A stretch of DNA of 64,000 nucleotides from Bifidobacterium psychraerophilum (GCF_000741705.1 NZ_JGZI01000009.1:62001-126000); one strand, 5' to 3'. Shown: positions 28,810 to 38,933, numbered from the stretch's first letter. Notes: a model not told the origin generated them from the sequence alone. Translations and numbers: made by a program.

Positions 28810-31605
28810 ATGGAACAAAAGTTCACAACCATGTCGCAGCAGGCTATTTCCGACGCAATCCAAAGCGCGTCGGCCGCGGGTAATGCGCAGGTCGATGTAT
28901 TGCATCTGTTGGACGCTCTGCTGCGCCAGCAGGATGGTTCCGTGCCTGGACTCGTCGCAGCCGCGGGTGGCGATGTACAGCGCATTGGAGCCCAGGTGCG
29001 CAACGCCTTGGTGGCATTGCCAAGTGCCAGCAGCTCGACCGCCACGCAGCCACAGGCAAGCCGTCAGCTGACCACTGCGATCGCGCAGGCGGAAAAAGAG
29101 ATGCAGGCGATGGGGGACGAATACGTCTCGACCGAGCATCTGCTGATCGCTTTGGCGGAAGGCCCCTCTCAGGTGGCCGACATCCTCAAGGGCGATGGAC
29201 TGACTCCGAAGGCCCTGCGCGATGCCGTTCCCGGTGTGCGTGGAGGTGCGAAGGTCACCAGCGCGGATGCTGAGGGCAGTTATAAATCCTTGGAGAAGTA
29301 CTCGACCGACCTGACCGCGCAGGCCAAAGAAGGCAAGCTTGATCCCGTGATCGGAAGGGATCAGGAAATCCGCCGTGTGATTCAGATCCTGAGCAGGCGA
29401 ACGAAGAACAACCCCGTATTGATCGGTGAGCCGGGCGTGGGCAAGACGGCTGTCGTCGAAGGTCTTGCCGAACGCATCGTGGCGGGCGACGTTCCGGTGG
29501 GACTGCAGGGCAAACGTCTGATTTCACTGGATATGGGCTCGATGGTTGCGGGAAGCAAGTACCGTGGCGAGTTCGAGGAGCGTCTGAAGTCGGTGCTCAA
29601 CGAGATCAAAAGCGCGGATGGCCAGATCATCACCTTCATTGACGAGCTCCATACGATTGTCGGAGCGGGTTCGGCCGAAGGCTCGATGGATGCGGGCAAT
29701 ATGCTCAAGCCGATGCTGGCCCGTGGCGAGCTCAGACTGATAGGTGCCACCACGCTGGACGAATACCGCGAGAACATCGAGAAGGATCCGGCGCTTGAGC
29801 GTCGTTTCCAGCAGGTATTCGTCGGTGAACCCTCGGTCGAGGACACCGTCGCGATACTCCGTGGACTCAAACAGCGCTACGAGGCACACCATAAGGTGAC
29901 CATCGGGGATGATGCCCTGGTTGCGGCCGCCACGCTCTCCAATCGTTACATCAGCGGGCGTCAGCTCCCCGACAAGGCCATAGACCTGGTCGATGAGGCC
30001 GCCGCGCATCTGCGTATGGAATTGGATTCGCAGCCGGAGGAGATCGATGAGCTGCAACGCAAGGTGACACGTTTCGAAATGGAGGAGATGCAACTCAAGA
30101 AGGCCGAGGATCCCTCATCCAAGAATCGCCTGGAGAAACTGCAGGCTGATCTTGCGGACACCCGTGAACGTCTCAGTGGTCTGAAGGCGCGCTGGGATGC
30201 CGAGAAAGCCGGGCATAACAAGGTCGGCGATCTGCGCGCGCAGCTTGATGCCAAGCGTGTGGAGGCGGACAAGGCGACCCGCGAGGGTGATCTGGAGAAA
30301 GCCTCGCGTATCCTCTATGGCGAGATTCCCACCATACAGAAGGAGCTGGCGATTGCGGAGGAGGATGCCGACAGTGAGAACGGTGCTGCCGGACAGACTC
30401 CCGATGGCGCGGATATCGCAGGGGGCGCAGCGAAGGAACCGATGGTTCCCGATCACGTCGATGCCGATTCCGTCGCTGAAATCGTGGCCGACTGGACCGG
30501 CATACCCGTTGGCAGGCTGATGCAGGGCGAGAACGAGAAACTGCTGCATATGGAGGACTTCCTCGGCAAACGCGTCATCGGCCAGCGCCAGGCGATCCGA
30601 GCCGTATCCGATGCCGTTCGCCGCTCGCGTGCCGGAATCTCCGACCCGGACAGGCCTACCGGTTCATTCATCTTCCTGGGGCCGACTGGTGTGGGTAAAA
30701 CCGAGCTCGCGAAAGCGCTTGCCGACTTCCTCTTTGACGATGAGAAGGCCATGGTGCGCATCGATATGAGCGAGTACATGGAGAAGGCATCCGTGTCGCG
30801 ACTGATCGGTGCGGCTCCGGGCTACATCGGTTACGAAGAGGGTGGCCAGCTGACTGAGGCGGTTCGTCGCCGTCCATACTCGGTGGTGCTGTTCGATGAG
30901 GTCGAGAAGGCCAATTCCGAGGTGTTCGACGTCCTGCTGCAGGTGCTGGACGACGGGCGTCTGACGGATGGTCAGGGCAGAACGGTCGATTTCAGGAACA
31001 CGATCCTGATCATGACCTCGAACCTCGGCTCACAGTTCCTGGTGAGCGACACCTTGGACAGTGAGGCCAAGTACCGGGCGGTTATGGATGCGGTGCATGC
31101 GCAATTCAAGCCGGAGTTCATCAACCGCCTCGATGAGCTGGTCGTCTTCGATCCGCTGACGCGTGATGAGCTCGGCAGCATCGTCGATATCCAGGTCGCC
31201 CAGGTCGCCAAACGTCTGACCGATCGCCGGATAAGCCTCGACGTGACCGATGCGGCGCGAGAGTGGCTTGCCGATGCGGGCTACGATCCGGCATATGGCG
31301 CCCGTCCCTTGCGGCGTCTGGTGCAGACCGAGGTCGGCGACCAACTCGCACGCATGCTGCTCGCCGGGGGTGTGCATGATGGCGACACCGTTCTGGTTGA
31401 TCAGACCGGCGGCGAACATCTGGAACTCACGGTATGGCCAACGGACACGCTGGTCGACGATGAGGCCGTCCGGCATATCACCGCCGGCGAGCCTCAGTCC
31501 CGACCGGATGATCCGCATGCCGCTGGTGATAGCGGTGCTGCCGGCACAGATGGTACGGCCGGTGCGCCCGGTGGAACGGAGCAGTCAGGTTCTGCCGGCC
31601 TGTGA
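28810..31605 (+). CDS. clpB: ATP-dependent disaggregase ClpB
   Basis: Hsp100 hexamer that pulls proteins out of aggregates with DnaK. The 931-aa protein has an N-domain with Clp repeats, AAA+ module 1 (Walker A GEPGVGKT at about residue 205), a coiled-coil M domain, and module 2 (GPTGVGKT at about 623). Two lineage-specific additions are visible: an acidic Gly/Ala insert between M domain and module 2 ([17 protein letters not shown]) and a ~60-residue disordered Gly/Asp/Ala C-terminal tail beyond the usual end (typical length ~860). ATG 28810 follows GGAGGAG. The upstream HAIR element puts it under HspR. Confidence 0.97.
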   Translation: MEQKFTTMSQQAISDAIQSASAAGNAQVDVLHLLDALLRQQDGSVPGLVAAAGGDVQRIGAQVRNALVALPSASSSTATQPQASRQLTTAIAQAEKEMQAMGDEYVSTEHLLIALAEGPSQVADILKGDGLTPKALRDAVPGVRGGAKVTSADAEGSYKSLEKYSTDLTAQAKEGKLDPVIGRDQEIRRVIQILSRRTKNNPVLIGEPGVGKTAVVEGLAERIVAGDVPVGLQGKRLISLDMGSMVAGSKYRGEFEERLKSVLNEIKSADGQIITFIDELHTIVGAGSAEGSMDAGNMLKPMLARGELRLIGATTLDEYRENIEKDPALERRFQQVFVGEPSVEDTVAILRGLKQRYEAHHKVTIGDDALVAAATLSNRYISGRQLPDKAIDLVDEAAAHLRMELDSQPEEIDELQRKVTRFEMEEMQLKKAEDPSSKNRLEKLQADLADTRERLSGLKARWDAEKAGHNKVGDLRAQLDAKRVEADKATREGDLEKASRILYGEIPTIQKELAIAEEDADSENGAAGQTPDGADIAGGAAKEPMVPDHVDADSVAEIVADWTGIPVGRLMQGENEKLLHMEDFLGKRVIGQRQAIRAVSDAVRRSRAGISDPDRPTGSFIFLGPTGVGKTELAKALADFLFDDEKAMVRIDMSEYMEKASVSRLIGAAPGYIGYEEGGQLTEAVRRRPYSVVLFDEVEKANSEVFDVLLQVLDDGRLTDGQGRTVDFRNTILIMTSNLGSQFLVSDTLDSEAKYRAVMDAVHAQFKPEFINRLDELVVFDPLTRDELGSIVDIQVAQVAKRLTDRRISLDVTDAAREWLADAGYDPAYGARPLRRLVQTEVGDQLARMLLAGGVHDGDTVLVDQTGGEHLELTVWPTDTLVDDEAVRHITAGEPQSRPDDPHAAGDSGAAGTDGTAGAPGGTEQSGSAGL

Positions 31606-31640
31606 TGCAGGGTGCGGTGAATCGGCGATAGCCATTCGAA

Positions 31641-33644
31641 TCAGGCGCCAATGAGTCGTGGTTCCCTGGGCTTGGCCGATGTGACGGCTGCGCCGCCGGT
31701 GATGCGAATCACCTGGTGGCGCAGCCGTCTTGCGTTAAGCACCACACACAGGGATGACAAGGCCATGGCCACGGCGGCGACGACGGGATTCAGCAACCAG
31801 CCTGTGAAGGGGTACAGCACTCCCACCGCGAGGGCGATGGCCACCAGGTTGAATGACAGCGCCCACGCGAAGTTCTCGCGGATGTTGCGCACGGTGATAT
31901 CGCATAATTGGATGGCTTTGGGTATGCCCCGCAAATCCCCGTTGACGAGCGTGACATCGGCGGACCGAAGCATCCCGTCGATTCCGGAACCGATCGCGAA
32001 GCCCAGATCAGCCTCGTTCAAGGCCGCGGCATTCTCGATGCCGTCACTCGCCAAGGCCACGAGATCGCCATCCTCCGAGACCTCCTTGAAACGCCTGATC
32101 CAGGATTCCTTGTCATCCTGACGCACTGAAGCGACCACCTCGTCAATGCCCAGGCTTTTCGCGACGCCGAGCGCCGTCTGCGCATCGCTGCTGCTCAGCA
32201 GAATGGTGTGTATGCCCGAACGACGAAGGGTGTCGACCGCATCCGCAGCGTCGCCGGACGGTTGGCCGTCACCGCCCTCGCGCTCGTCCGAGGACTGCGA
32301 ATCCACCGTATGCATGGTCACGGCCTGATCGATGACCACGGTTCGTATGTGCGTCCCCTGTTGCAGGACCTGTGCGGAAGACAGCAGAATGCCGTTTGAG
32401 GCTCCAAGGCTGACCGCGGCGCTCACGGACAGAGGCGTGACCAGGCCCAATGCGCAGGGGCAGGCGATAATCAGCACGTTCACCGCGGTCACAACCGCAT
32501 GTGAGAGACGGGGTTGCGGTCCGGTCACAATCCATATCGCGAAGGTCCATACCGCGATCAGCATGACCACCGGAACCAGGATGCGGGAGATGTTGTCGGT
32601 CAGACCTTGCACGGGTGCCTTGCTCCGCTGGGCGTGAGAGGCCACGTCGACGATGTTCCCCAAGGTGCTGTCGCGTCCCGCGCGCGTGCATCGCATCACG
32701 ATTGTGCCGCTTACGGCCGAGGTCCCGGCGAAGACCTGGCTTCCCGATTCCCGTTTCACACCCGCCGCATTGCCGGTGATGATCGATTCATCGAGGATGG
32801 CCTCGCCTGCCGTCACGACACCATCGGCGGGTATCGACTCCCCGGCGGGAACAAGGAGCAGATCCCCTCTGGAGAGCGTGCTGGACGCCACGGTTCTGGC
32901 CAGGTCTTCGGCGCTGTCGGAATGGTCGTCAGGGAGATACCCCCGGGGCAGGATATGCGCTGTATCGGGGATGAGCCCGGCCAATTGCTGAACCGAGGTA
33001 TCCGACAGCGCCCGGGCCTTGGTCTCCATAAGTCTTCCGAGCAGCACCAAGGTGATGGTTACGCCGACCGATTCGAAATATGGTTCCCGCGAGCCTTCCG
33101 GCATCAGATCGGATGCTATGCACACCGCGAGGCTGTATATATACGCCGCCCATGTTCCGATGGAGATCAGGGAGTTCATGTCGGGCGATCTGCGTGCAAT
33201 GGCTGTACGGCCGATATGGTGGATCGGCCTGCCGCAATAGAACATGACCGGCGTGATCAGAATCGCCTGAAGCCAGGGACTCTGTATCCAGGCTGCCTGC
33301 AGCCATGCCGGTGATCCATCGGAGCCCAGAAGGGACAACAGGGCGAGGACGAAGACGATCGCGGTAAGCGTCGTTCCCACAATGACCAGTCTGCTGAGGC
33401 CGGCTGCCTCCTCCTGCCGGCTGCCGAACATCTCCGCATAGGCCTGGTCGGTTGAAGGATGTTGCGCATCCCCTGCGTGCCTGTCCGCATGCGCGGCGGG
33501 GGAGGGTGATGTATGTGAGGAATCCGATGCATCTGCCGGGGTGTCGGACACGTCGCTTTCGGAGAAGAAGTACCAGAGCACGAACCAGGTCACCGCTCCT
33601 GCGGCGACGATTGTGGCTCCAAGCATGAAGATATCGAATCCCAT
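31641..33644 (-). CDS. Catalytically degenerate P1B-type (copper-transporter-like) ATPase homologue
   Basis: The 667-aa protein keeps the P1B transmembrane plan: LVLLGRLMETKARALS, the CPC metal site (residues 395-397 in ACPCALGL), and the last helices (YPFTGWLLNP, MALSSLCVVLNARR). Every catalytic motif is altered: TGES is TGNA (290-293), DKTGT is DQAVT (439-443) so the phosphorylated Asp is followed by the wrong residues, the N-domain with its HP motif is missing (about 30 residues where ~130 are normal), and GDGINDAPAL is SDGIENAAAL (533-542). An extra N-terminal helix and a His-containing outer loop (31-80) replace the usual HMA domain. ATG 33644 has AAGGAGGA. The reading frame is intact, arguing against recent decay. 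Divergent from rmuC. Confidence 0.88.
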   Translation of the reverse strand: MGFDIFMLGATIVAAGAVTWFVLWYFFSESDVSDTPADASDSSHTSPSPAAHADRHAGDAQHPSTDQAYAEMFGSRQEEAAGLSRLVIVGTTLTAIVFVLALLSLLGSDGSPAWLQAAWIQSPWLQAILITPVMFYCGRPIHHIGRTAIARRSPDMNSLISIGTWAAYIYSLAVCIASDLMPEGSREPYFESVGVTITLVLLGRLMETKARALSDTSVQQLAGLIPDTAHILPRGYLPDDHSDSAEDLARTVASSTLSRGDLLLVPAGESIPADGVVTAGEAILDESIITGNAAGVKRESGSQVFAGTSAVSGTIVMRCTRAGRDSTLGNIVDVASHAQRSKAPVQGLTDNISRILVPVVMLIAVWTFAIWIVTGPQPRLSHAVVTAVNVLIIACPCALGLVTPLSVSAAVSLGASNGILLSSAQVLQQGTHIRTVVIDQAVTMHTVDSQSSDEREGGDGQPSGDAADAVDTLRRSGIHTILLSSSDAQTALGVAKSLGIDEVVASVRQDDKESWIRRFKEVSEDGDLVALASDGIENAAALNEADLGFAIGSGIDGMLRSADVTLVNGDLRGIPKAIQLCDITVRNIRENFAWALSFNLVAIALAVGVLYPFTGWLLNPVVAAVAMALSSLCVVLNARRLRHQVIRITGGAAVTSAKPREPRLIGA

Positions 33645-33845
33645 GAATGTCCTCCTTCGACTCTTTATCATCTCATTGTGCACTCTACAAGGAGCCCGGG
33701 GAATCACATTGTTACACGGAGACCACGTATTTACCGGCCATCCATCCCGAACGTCCTTCACACCTCAGCATCCGGATATGGTGCGGATGGGCCGGGGCGG
33801 CATGGGGATGCCCCGAGGTCCAGCGATGCTGATTTCATAGAACAT

Positions 33846-35219
33846 ATGTTCGACAATGCTTCATCACCTATGACCATTCTTCTGATCGTCCTCGCAATCC
33901 TGCTCGCCCCGCTCGCCGGCTATCTGCTGGGTCGTGCCTCGGCGTCGAAGTCTTCGGTCGGGCAGGATGCCGATGCGGGTGATGAATTGGCGCAGCGTTT
34001 CGAGCTTCAGCAGCAGGAACTGCAGGAGGCCAATGCCAGAGTGGTCGAATTCTCCACTCGTGCGGAGGGTCTGCAACAGCAGCTGGAATACGTCAAGGCA
34101 CAGCTGACACAGTCCCAGCGGGCCGAACAGAACCGTCTTGAACACGACCAGGAGCGCACCCGACAGGAAGCGGAACAGCGCGAGCAACGGCAGCGGGCCG
34201 CGTTGCAGGAGCAAAGCAAGGTGTTGAGCGCTCTGTCACCGGTTCAGAAGAATCTTGAGGCATTGCAGCAGAAGGTCGCGCAGATCGAGGAAGGCCGCAA
34301 GCACGAGATGGGCATGCTTGGTGAGCAGCTCAAAGGTCTGGGGGAGCAGCAGACGCGTCTCGACAAGGAAACCAGCTCCTTGGCTTCGGCCCTGCGCGAC
34401 AACAAGATCAGGGGCGCCTGGGGTGAGGCCCAGCTCAAGAACATCGTGGAATCAGCGGGTCTGCTTGAGCATGTCGACTTTGATACGCAGGTCGTGGTGA
34501 CGGATGCGCAGGGGCATATCCAGCGCCCGGACATGATCGTGCACCTGCCGGGAGGGAAGACCATCCCGATTGACGCGAAGGCGCCGTATGCCAATTACCA
34601 GAGGGCCTGCGACATACCGGACACCGCTCCGCAGGATGAACTCGCCCGCAGGTCCGCCCTGTTGAAGGCCCATGCCAAAGATTTGCGCGAGCATGTCAAA
34701 ACGCTGGGTGACAAGGCCTATTGGAACGCTTTCGAAACGGCTCCTGATTTCGTGGTGGCATTCATTCCCAACGAGTCCCTGCTGCAGGCGGCTTTGAACG
34801 CCGATCCGACATTGATGGACGACGCGTTCGCACAGAAGGTGGCGCTCACATCACCGGTCACGCTTTGGGCGGTGCTCAAATCCGTCGCGTACGCCTGGCA
34901 GCAGCAAAGCCTCACCGATGACGCCAAAACCCTGTTCACACTTTCCCGTGAACTGTATGAGCGTTTCGTGGTACTTGGCGGCCGTGCGAACGCCTTGGGC
35001 AAGGCGATCACGAAAACGGTCGGAGCATACAACCAATTCGCCTCATCTCTGGAATCCCGTGTGCTGGTAACGGCACGTAAGCTGCAGAAACTCGATCAGT
35101 CCAAAATTATCGATGAGGTTGATCTGATCGATTCCGAGCAGGCGAATATCAGAGAGCTCACCGCTCCCGAAGTCCAGGAAGGCAATCCCGAAGAGGATTC
35201 CAACCCCACCCAGTCATGA
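33846..35219 (+). CDS. rmuC: DNA recombination protein RmuC homologue
   Basis: The 457-aa protein has an N-terminal membrane helix (MTILLIVLAILLAPLAGYLLG), a long Gln/Glu/Arg-rich coiled coil (about residues 45-190) and the RmuC nuclease-like domain (RGAWGEAQLKNIVESAGLLEH, RPDMIVHLPGGKTIPIDAKAPYANY, FVVAFIPNESLLQAAL). RmuC limits inversions at short repeats in E. coli. Neither ATG 33846 nor ATG 33870 has a ribosome-binding site; I use the first. The gene lies head to head with the degenerate ATPase, about 200 bases apart. Confidence 0.9.
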   Translation: MFDNASSPMTILLIVLAILLAPLAGYLLGRASASKSSVGQDADAGDELAQRFELQQQELQEANARVVEFSTRAEGLQQQLEYVKAQLTQSQRAEQNRLEHDQERTRQEAEQREQRQRAALQEQSKVLSALSPVQKNLEALQQKVAQIEEGRKHEMGMLGEQLKGLGEQQTRLDKETSSLASALRDNKIRGAWGEAQLKNIVESAGLLEHVDFDTQVVVTDAQGHIQRPDMIVHLPGGKTIPIDAKAPYANYQRACDIPDTAPQDELARRSALLKAHAKDLREHVKTLGDKAYWNAFETAPDFVVAFIPNESLLQAALNADPTLMDDAFAQKVALTSPVTLWAVLKSVAYAWQQQSLTDDAKTLFTLSRELYERFVVLGGRANALGKAITKTVGAYNQFASSLESRVLVTARKLQKLDQSKIIDEVDLIDSEQANIRELTAPEVQEGNPEEDSNPTQS

Positions 35220-35273
35220 TGCTGGGCATGTGGGTCGGTGCTTCTCGCCCAATCGGATGACCGCGAGTCGCTA

Positions 35274-35279
35274 TACAGT
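35274..35279 (+). promoter_or_regulatory. Candidate -10 box, leaderless start of the PyrE-like gene
   Basis: TACAGT ends seven bases before the ATG at 35287, with no Shine-Dalgarno sequence between. Confidence 0.4.
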
Positions 35280-35286
35280 GGTAACC

Positions 35287-36003
35287 ATGGCATCCCAAAG
35301 CACATCAGGATCATTCAGGTCCACAGGCGCGCCGGAAGTGCGCGTTTCGCAGGAGCAGCAGGGCCTCGAGGCACTGGACACCCGGGAACAGCTCAAGCGT
35401 CTGTTGGAGCGGGAAGTGGCGAACAAGCCCTTCAGTGAACTCTCCGCAGTCACCTACCAGCATCGCGGCTCACAATTGGCCGGGCATCTGCTGCTGGACA
35501 CACTTGAGGACGCGGGCTTCGGGATTGACGATTTCGATGCCGTGGGAGCGTTGACGGCAGCTTCCATCCCCCTGGCCATCTCGATGCTGCAGGCTGCGGC
35601 ATCCAGAGGTCAGGATCTCGATGCCTTCGTGATGGACTTCGTGTATCCGAGCATCAAAGGCCCTTCCATACAAGGCAAAAGGGTTATCCTGCTGGACGCG
35701 TGGTTGAGTGAGAAATCCTATGTCCAGACTTCCTCACTGGTCACCTTGCGCAACGGCAACGAGCTCGGTCTCGACTTCAGCATCCTGGGCCATGAGGGTG
35801 CACAGGTGCTGGGCATCGCCGCATTGATAGGCTCCACACCATCCGTTGAGGGCATCGAGGTGGTTAATCCCCTGACTGAGGAAGGGCATATGCTGCCCTT
35901 CATCCGGGTATACGACGAGCAGGAGTTCAAGCTTGGGACGGCCCGGGAGAGCGCGGCCGGCGATGGCGATGACGGCGGTGCCAGTGGCGAGGTTGAGGAG
36001 TGA
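35287..36003 (+). CDS. PyrE-like phosphoribosyltransferase-fold protein with altered PRPP loop
   Basis: 238 aa. The middle follows the orotate phosphoribosyltransferase pattern: FDAVGALTAASIPLAISMLQ matches the first strand-helix, and LDAFVMDFVYPSIKGPSIQGKRVILLDAWL the hood and the start of the PRPP-binding strand. Where active enzymes have DD-x-x-TTG-x-S/T, this protein reads DAWLSEKSYVQTSS (137-150), lacking the second Asp and the TTG turn; the R-K-x-x-K catalytic segment is also missing. The C-terminus is a 25-residue acidic Gly-rich tail. It is probably not an active transferase. Its stop overlaps the next gene by four bases, tying it to an RNA methyltransferase. Confidence 0.7.
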   Translation: MASQSTSGSFRSTGAPEVRVSQEQQGLEALDTREQLKRLLEREVANKPFSELSAVTYQHRGSQLAGHLLLDTLEDAGFGIDDFDAVGALTAASIPLAISMLQAAASRGQDLDAFVMDFVYPSIKGPSIQGKRVILLDAWLSEKSYVQTSSLVTLRNGNELGLDFSILGHEGAQVLGIAALIGSTPSVEGIEVVNPLTEEGHMLPFIRVYDEQEFKLGTARESAAGDGDDGGASGEVEE

Positions 36004-36713
36004 AAGAGGCCTCAGCCATAACGCAGGCTGCGATGAATTCGGGTGAACCGCATTTCCGCGTGGTCGGAGTCGGACCTTGGTCCCAGACCCACCCCGGTGA
36101 AGGGCGACCGGACGATCCATCCTCTGCGAACTATGATCCCCGATTCGATTCTGAGCTCTTGGATGAGGGCGACAGACGCAACGTGCTGGACCGTTTCCGC
36201 TACTGGAGTGTGCAGGCCATACGAGACGATCTTGACCGGCAGGGACGTCACCCCTTTGAGGTGGCCGTCGAGAACTGGACCCACGATTTCAACATCGGTT
36301 CCATCGTGAGGACGGCCAATGCCTTCGCGGCCGCCAAGGTCCATATCGTCGGACCCCATAAATGGAACCGCAAGGGTGCGCTGATGACCGAGCTGTATCA
36401 GCATGTCGAGCAGCATCCGTCGATCCAGGAGCTCTTGGAGCAGACACGGCTGGGAGATGCCCGGAATCCCGACGAGGGCCCGACACGGATTATCGCCATC
36501 GATAATGTGCCTGGTGCCGTTCCCATCGAGAGCTATGCATTCCCCGAACGTTGTCTGCTGATTTTCGGCGCCGAGGGCCCCGGTCTTTCGCAAGGGGCCC
36601 TGGATGCCGCCGATGACGTGGTCTTCATCTCCCAGTTCGGCTCGGTGCGCTCCATCAACGCGGGGGCCGCAGCGGCCATCGCGATGCACTCCTGGATTGT
36701 GCAGCACGGCTGA
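36000..36713 (+). CDS. SpoU/TrmH-family RNA 2'-O-ribose methyltransferase
   Basis: 237 aa with the three SPOUT motifs: NFNIGSIVRTANAFAAAKVHIVG (motif 1), CLLIFGAEGPGLS (motif 2) and ISQFGSVRSINAGAAAAIAMHSW (motif 3), forming the trefoil-knot SAM site. The N-terminal ~80 residues hold a substrate-binding extension. tRNA or rRNA is the likely target; the sequence does not identify the nucleotide. The GTG start overlaps the stop of the PyrE-like gene by four bases, so both are expressed from one message. Confidence 0.9.
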   Translation: MKEASAITQAAMNSGEPHFRVVGVGPWSQTHPGEGRPDDPSSANYDPRFDSELLDEGDRRNVLDRFRYWSVQAIRDDLDRQGRHPFEVAVENWTHDFNIGSIVRTANAFAAAKVHIVGPHKWNRKGALMTELYQHVEQHPSIQELLEQTRLGDARNPDEGPTRIIAIDNVPGAVPIESYAFPERCLLIFGAEGPGLSQGALDAADDVVFISQFGSVRSINAGAAAAIAMHSWIVQHG

Positions 36714-36874
36714 TGACATCCGACCGCGGTCCCCGTTCCACCGGGTGACGGCATGCGCACCGGCCCGGGGCGCTTCTCCTCCCATCCCGATCGCACCGTG
36801 CAAGGATATGGTGTCATGCTCCTGGCACGGCCCTCTTCCGGGGCGCTGCATACCCGAAGCTTGGAATATGCTGA

Positions 36875-36880
36875 TAAATT
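36875..36880 (+). promoter_or_regulatory. Candidate -10 box, leaderless start of the ABC ATPase gene
   Basis: TAAATT ends six bases before the GTG at 36887; the intervening GAAGAT is a poor ribosome-binding site. Confidence 0.4.
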
Positions 36881-36886
36881 GAAGAT

Positions 36887-37873
36887 GTGATTGAAATCGA
36901 GCATTTGAGCAAACGCTTCAACGGCAAGATGGCTGTGGACGATGTCACCTTCACGGCAGCAGATGGTAGGGTGACGGGATTTCTGGGGCCCAATGGCGCT
37001 GGTAAATCCACGACGATGCGTGCCGCACTGGGGCTGATCAAACCGAGCGGGGGTCGCGCCCTGATCGACGGGCAGCCCTTCACCTCCATGCGCGCACCGA
37101 TGTCCCAGGTCGGAGCCGTTCTGGACGCGAAGTCGGCGCATAAGGGACGTTCGGCATACGCCCATCTGCTGTCCCTGGCCTTGAGCAATGCGATACCGAA
37201 GTCCCGGGTGGATGAGGTCATCGACATAACAGGTATCGCGAATGTGAAGAAACGCCGCGCAGGAGCCTTCTCGCTGGGTATGGGCCAACGTCTTTCCATA
37301 GCCGCCGCTTTGCTGGGCGACCCCCACAACCTGGTGCTGGACGAGCCCATCAACGGTCTGGACCCCGAAGGCGTGAGATGGGTGCGGGAACTTTGCCGCT
37401 ATTACGCGAGTCAAGGAAGAGCTGTTCTGCTCAGCTCCCATCTGATGAGCGAAGTGGCCCTCACCGCCGATGACCTGGTGATCATCGGCCAGGGTCGTGT
37501 GTTGGAGAAGACCTCCGTCAACGCCTTCATACAGGAGCATTCCAGTTCGGCGATACGTGTGGCCACGCCGGATGGGGAGCTGCTGCAACGCTTGTTCTCC
37601 TCGATGCAGGGTACGCGGGTGGAGCCGATCGCCCCCACCTCGGTCGATCCGCAAGGCGTCCACGTATTCCATATCTGGGGAGCGACATTGGAGACGGTGG
37701 CAAGGAGTTTCGCTCAATCGAACATCGCGATATACGAGCTCGCCACCGAGCATTCCTCGCTTGAACAGGCCTATATGGAGCTGACACATGCCCATGTGGA
37801 ATACGCGGCTCAGGAGCTTCCCGGGCAGCAGGTCGCCACGCCGGTGGCGGCACGAGGGGAGGACGTACGATGA
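36887..37873 (+). CDS. ABC transporter ATP-binding protein (DrrA/CcmA-like exporter type)
   Basis: 328 aa with Walker A GPNGAGKST (about residue 36), a Q-loop region, signature FSLGMGQR, Walker B NLVLDEPINGLDPEG and the H-loop LLSSHLMSE, followed by a ~110-residue accessory C-terminal domain usual for drug or bacteriocin-self-protection exporters. It pairs with the overlapping permease gene (four-base overlap). Substrate unknown; no lanthipeptide or antibiotic genes adjoin, so general membrane stress or export is a guess. Confidence 0.93.
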   Translation: MIEIEHLSKRFNGKMAVDDVTFTAADGRVTGFLGPNGAGKSTTMRAALGLIKPSGGRALIDGQPFTSMRAPMSQVGAVLDAKSAHKGRSAYAHLLSLALSNAIPKSRVDEVIDITGIANVKKRRAGAFSLGMGQRLSIAAALLGDPHNLVLDEPINGLDPEGVRWVRELCRYYASQGRAVLLSSHLMSEVALTADDLVIIGQGRVLEKTSVNAFIQEHSSSAIRVATPDGELLQRLFSSMQGTRVEPIAPTSVDPQGVHVFHIWGATLETVARSFAQSNIAIYELATEHSSLEQAYMELTHAHVEYAAQELPGQQVATPVAARGEDVR

Positions 37874-38814
37874 GTTCGACGAACAGCGCGCAGACACAAC
37901 GATCGCAGGGACATGGGTACAACACAGGCCGTCGCATGTCATCGCGGCGCATCCATCTCAGTTTTCCCGGCAGCGTCCATGCCGAAATCGTCAAGGTCCT
38001 GAGTCTTCGCTCCAGTTACATCCTGTTGGTGATCAACACCGTACTGATACCTTTGGGGACGGCCCTCGCCGCATGGAGCATCAAAACCCTGAACAGCATG
38101 GGCGAAGACGGCAAGACCTTGAGCAGACCGCGGGCTTTGGACGCCGCCGATCTATGGATGTCCGTGGGCGCATTCGTGAGCACGGCAGTGCTCGCTGTGG
38201 GCATTCTCGCCATTCTGTCCCTGACATCCGAATTCGCCAACTCCTCGATCCAAGCCTCATTGACCGCCAACCCGCGCAGGGCCATGTTCATGGGAGCCAA
38301 AACCGTGGCGGTCTCGGCATTCACCGCTGCCTCCACGCTGATCGGCATGCTGCTCGCCTGGGGTACTGCCCATATGGTGCTGGCAGGCACGACGATAACG
38401 CCCCTGTCCGATGCCCACCGTTTCGCACCATGGGTGGTCATCATCGGGGCACCGATCGCATCCGTGCTGATCGCGATCATGGCCATCGGCATCGGCGGGA
38501 TCTGCCGTTCCACCGTGGGTGCCGTATTCGCCTTCATTGGCGTCATGATGATCGTCCCGCAGCTGCTCTCGGTGGCCGCACTGTTCGGCAACGGATTCCG
38601 TTGGCTGAACGTGGTGACAGCCGTGCTGCCCAACTCGCTGATGGATGGATTCCTGGGAGCCGATCTGAACACCGGTATGTTGGCCTCCACGACGAGCGCG
38701 ACGTCAAGCAGCTTCGATCCGAACTGGTGGCAGAGCGCCCTTCTGCTGGCCCTGTGGTCGCTTGTGGTGTACCTCATTGGCACGGTGCTCGTCAAACGCC
38801 GGGACATCGCCTAG
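37870..38814 (+). CDS. ABC-2 type membrane permease, partner of the upstream ATPase
   Basis: 314 aa with about six hydrophobic segments (YILLVINTVLIPLGTALAAW, FVSTAVLAVGILAILSL, TLIGMLLAWGTAHMVLAG, VIIGAPIASVLIAIMAIGIGGI, AFIGVMMIVPQLLSVAALFG, ALLLALWSLVVYLIGTVLV). The SEFANSSIQASLTANPRR stretch between helices is typical of ABC-2 permeases and likely contacts the ATPase. The N-terminal ~45 residues are cytoplasmic. Translation is coupled to the ATPase gene. A hairpin without T-tract follows. Confidence 0.88.
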   Translation: MSSTNSAQTQRSQGHGYNTGRRMSSRRIHLSFPGSVHAEIVKVLSLRSSYILLVINTVLIPLGTALAAWSIKTLNSMGEDGKTLSRPRALDAADLWMSVGAFVSTAVLAVGILAILSLTSEFANSSIQASLTANPRRAMFMGAKTVAVSAFTAASTLIGMLLAWGTAHMVLAGTTITPLSDAHRFAPWVVIIGAPIASVLIAIMAIGIGGICRSTVGAVFAFIGVMMIVPQLLSVAALFGNGFRWLNVVTAVLPNSLMDGFLGADLNTGMLASTTSATSSSFDPNWWQSALLLALWSLVVYLIGTVLVKRRDIA

Positions 38815-38828
38815 CATCCGCATCCTCT

Positions 38829-38879
38829 GATTCGAAACGGCGGGATTGGTGCTCTGATATGCCCCACCCGCCGCGAATC
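38829..38879 (+). terminator. Hairpin after the ABC permease
   Basis: GATTCG plus CGGCGGG on the left (split by AAA) pair with the continuous CCCGCCG-CGAATC on the right, 13 bp in total around a 22-base loop. Confidence 0.55.
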
Positions 38880-38933
38880 CCACCGCATCGCTTGATGCCC
38901 GGCCCGCTATACAGCTGTGTCACACTCGACACA

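Noticed and set aside
31641-33644. Calling the P1B-ATPase homologue a pseudogene
   Set aside because: No frameshift or stop is present, the ribosome-binding site is strong and membrane motifs are intact; I therefore list it as a coding gene with lost catalysis.
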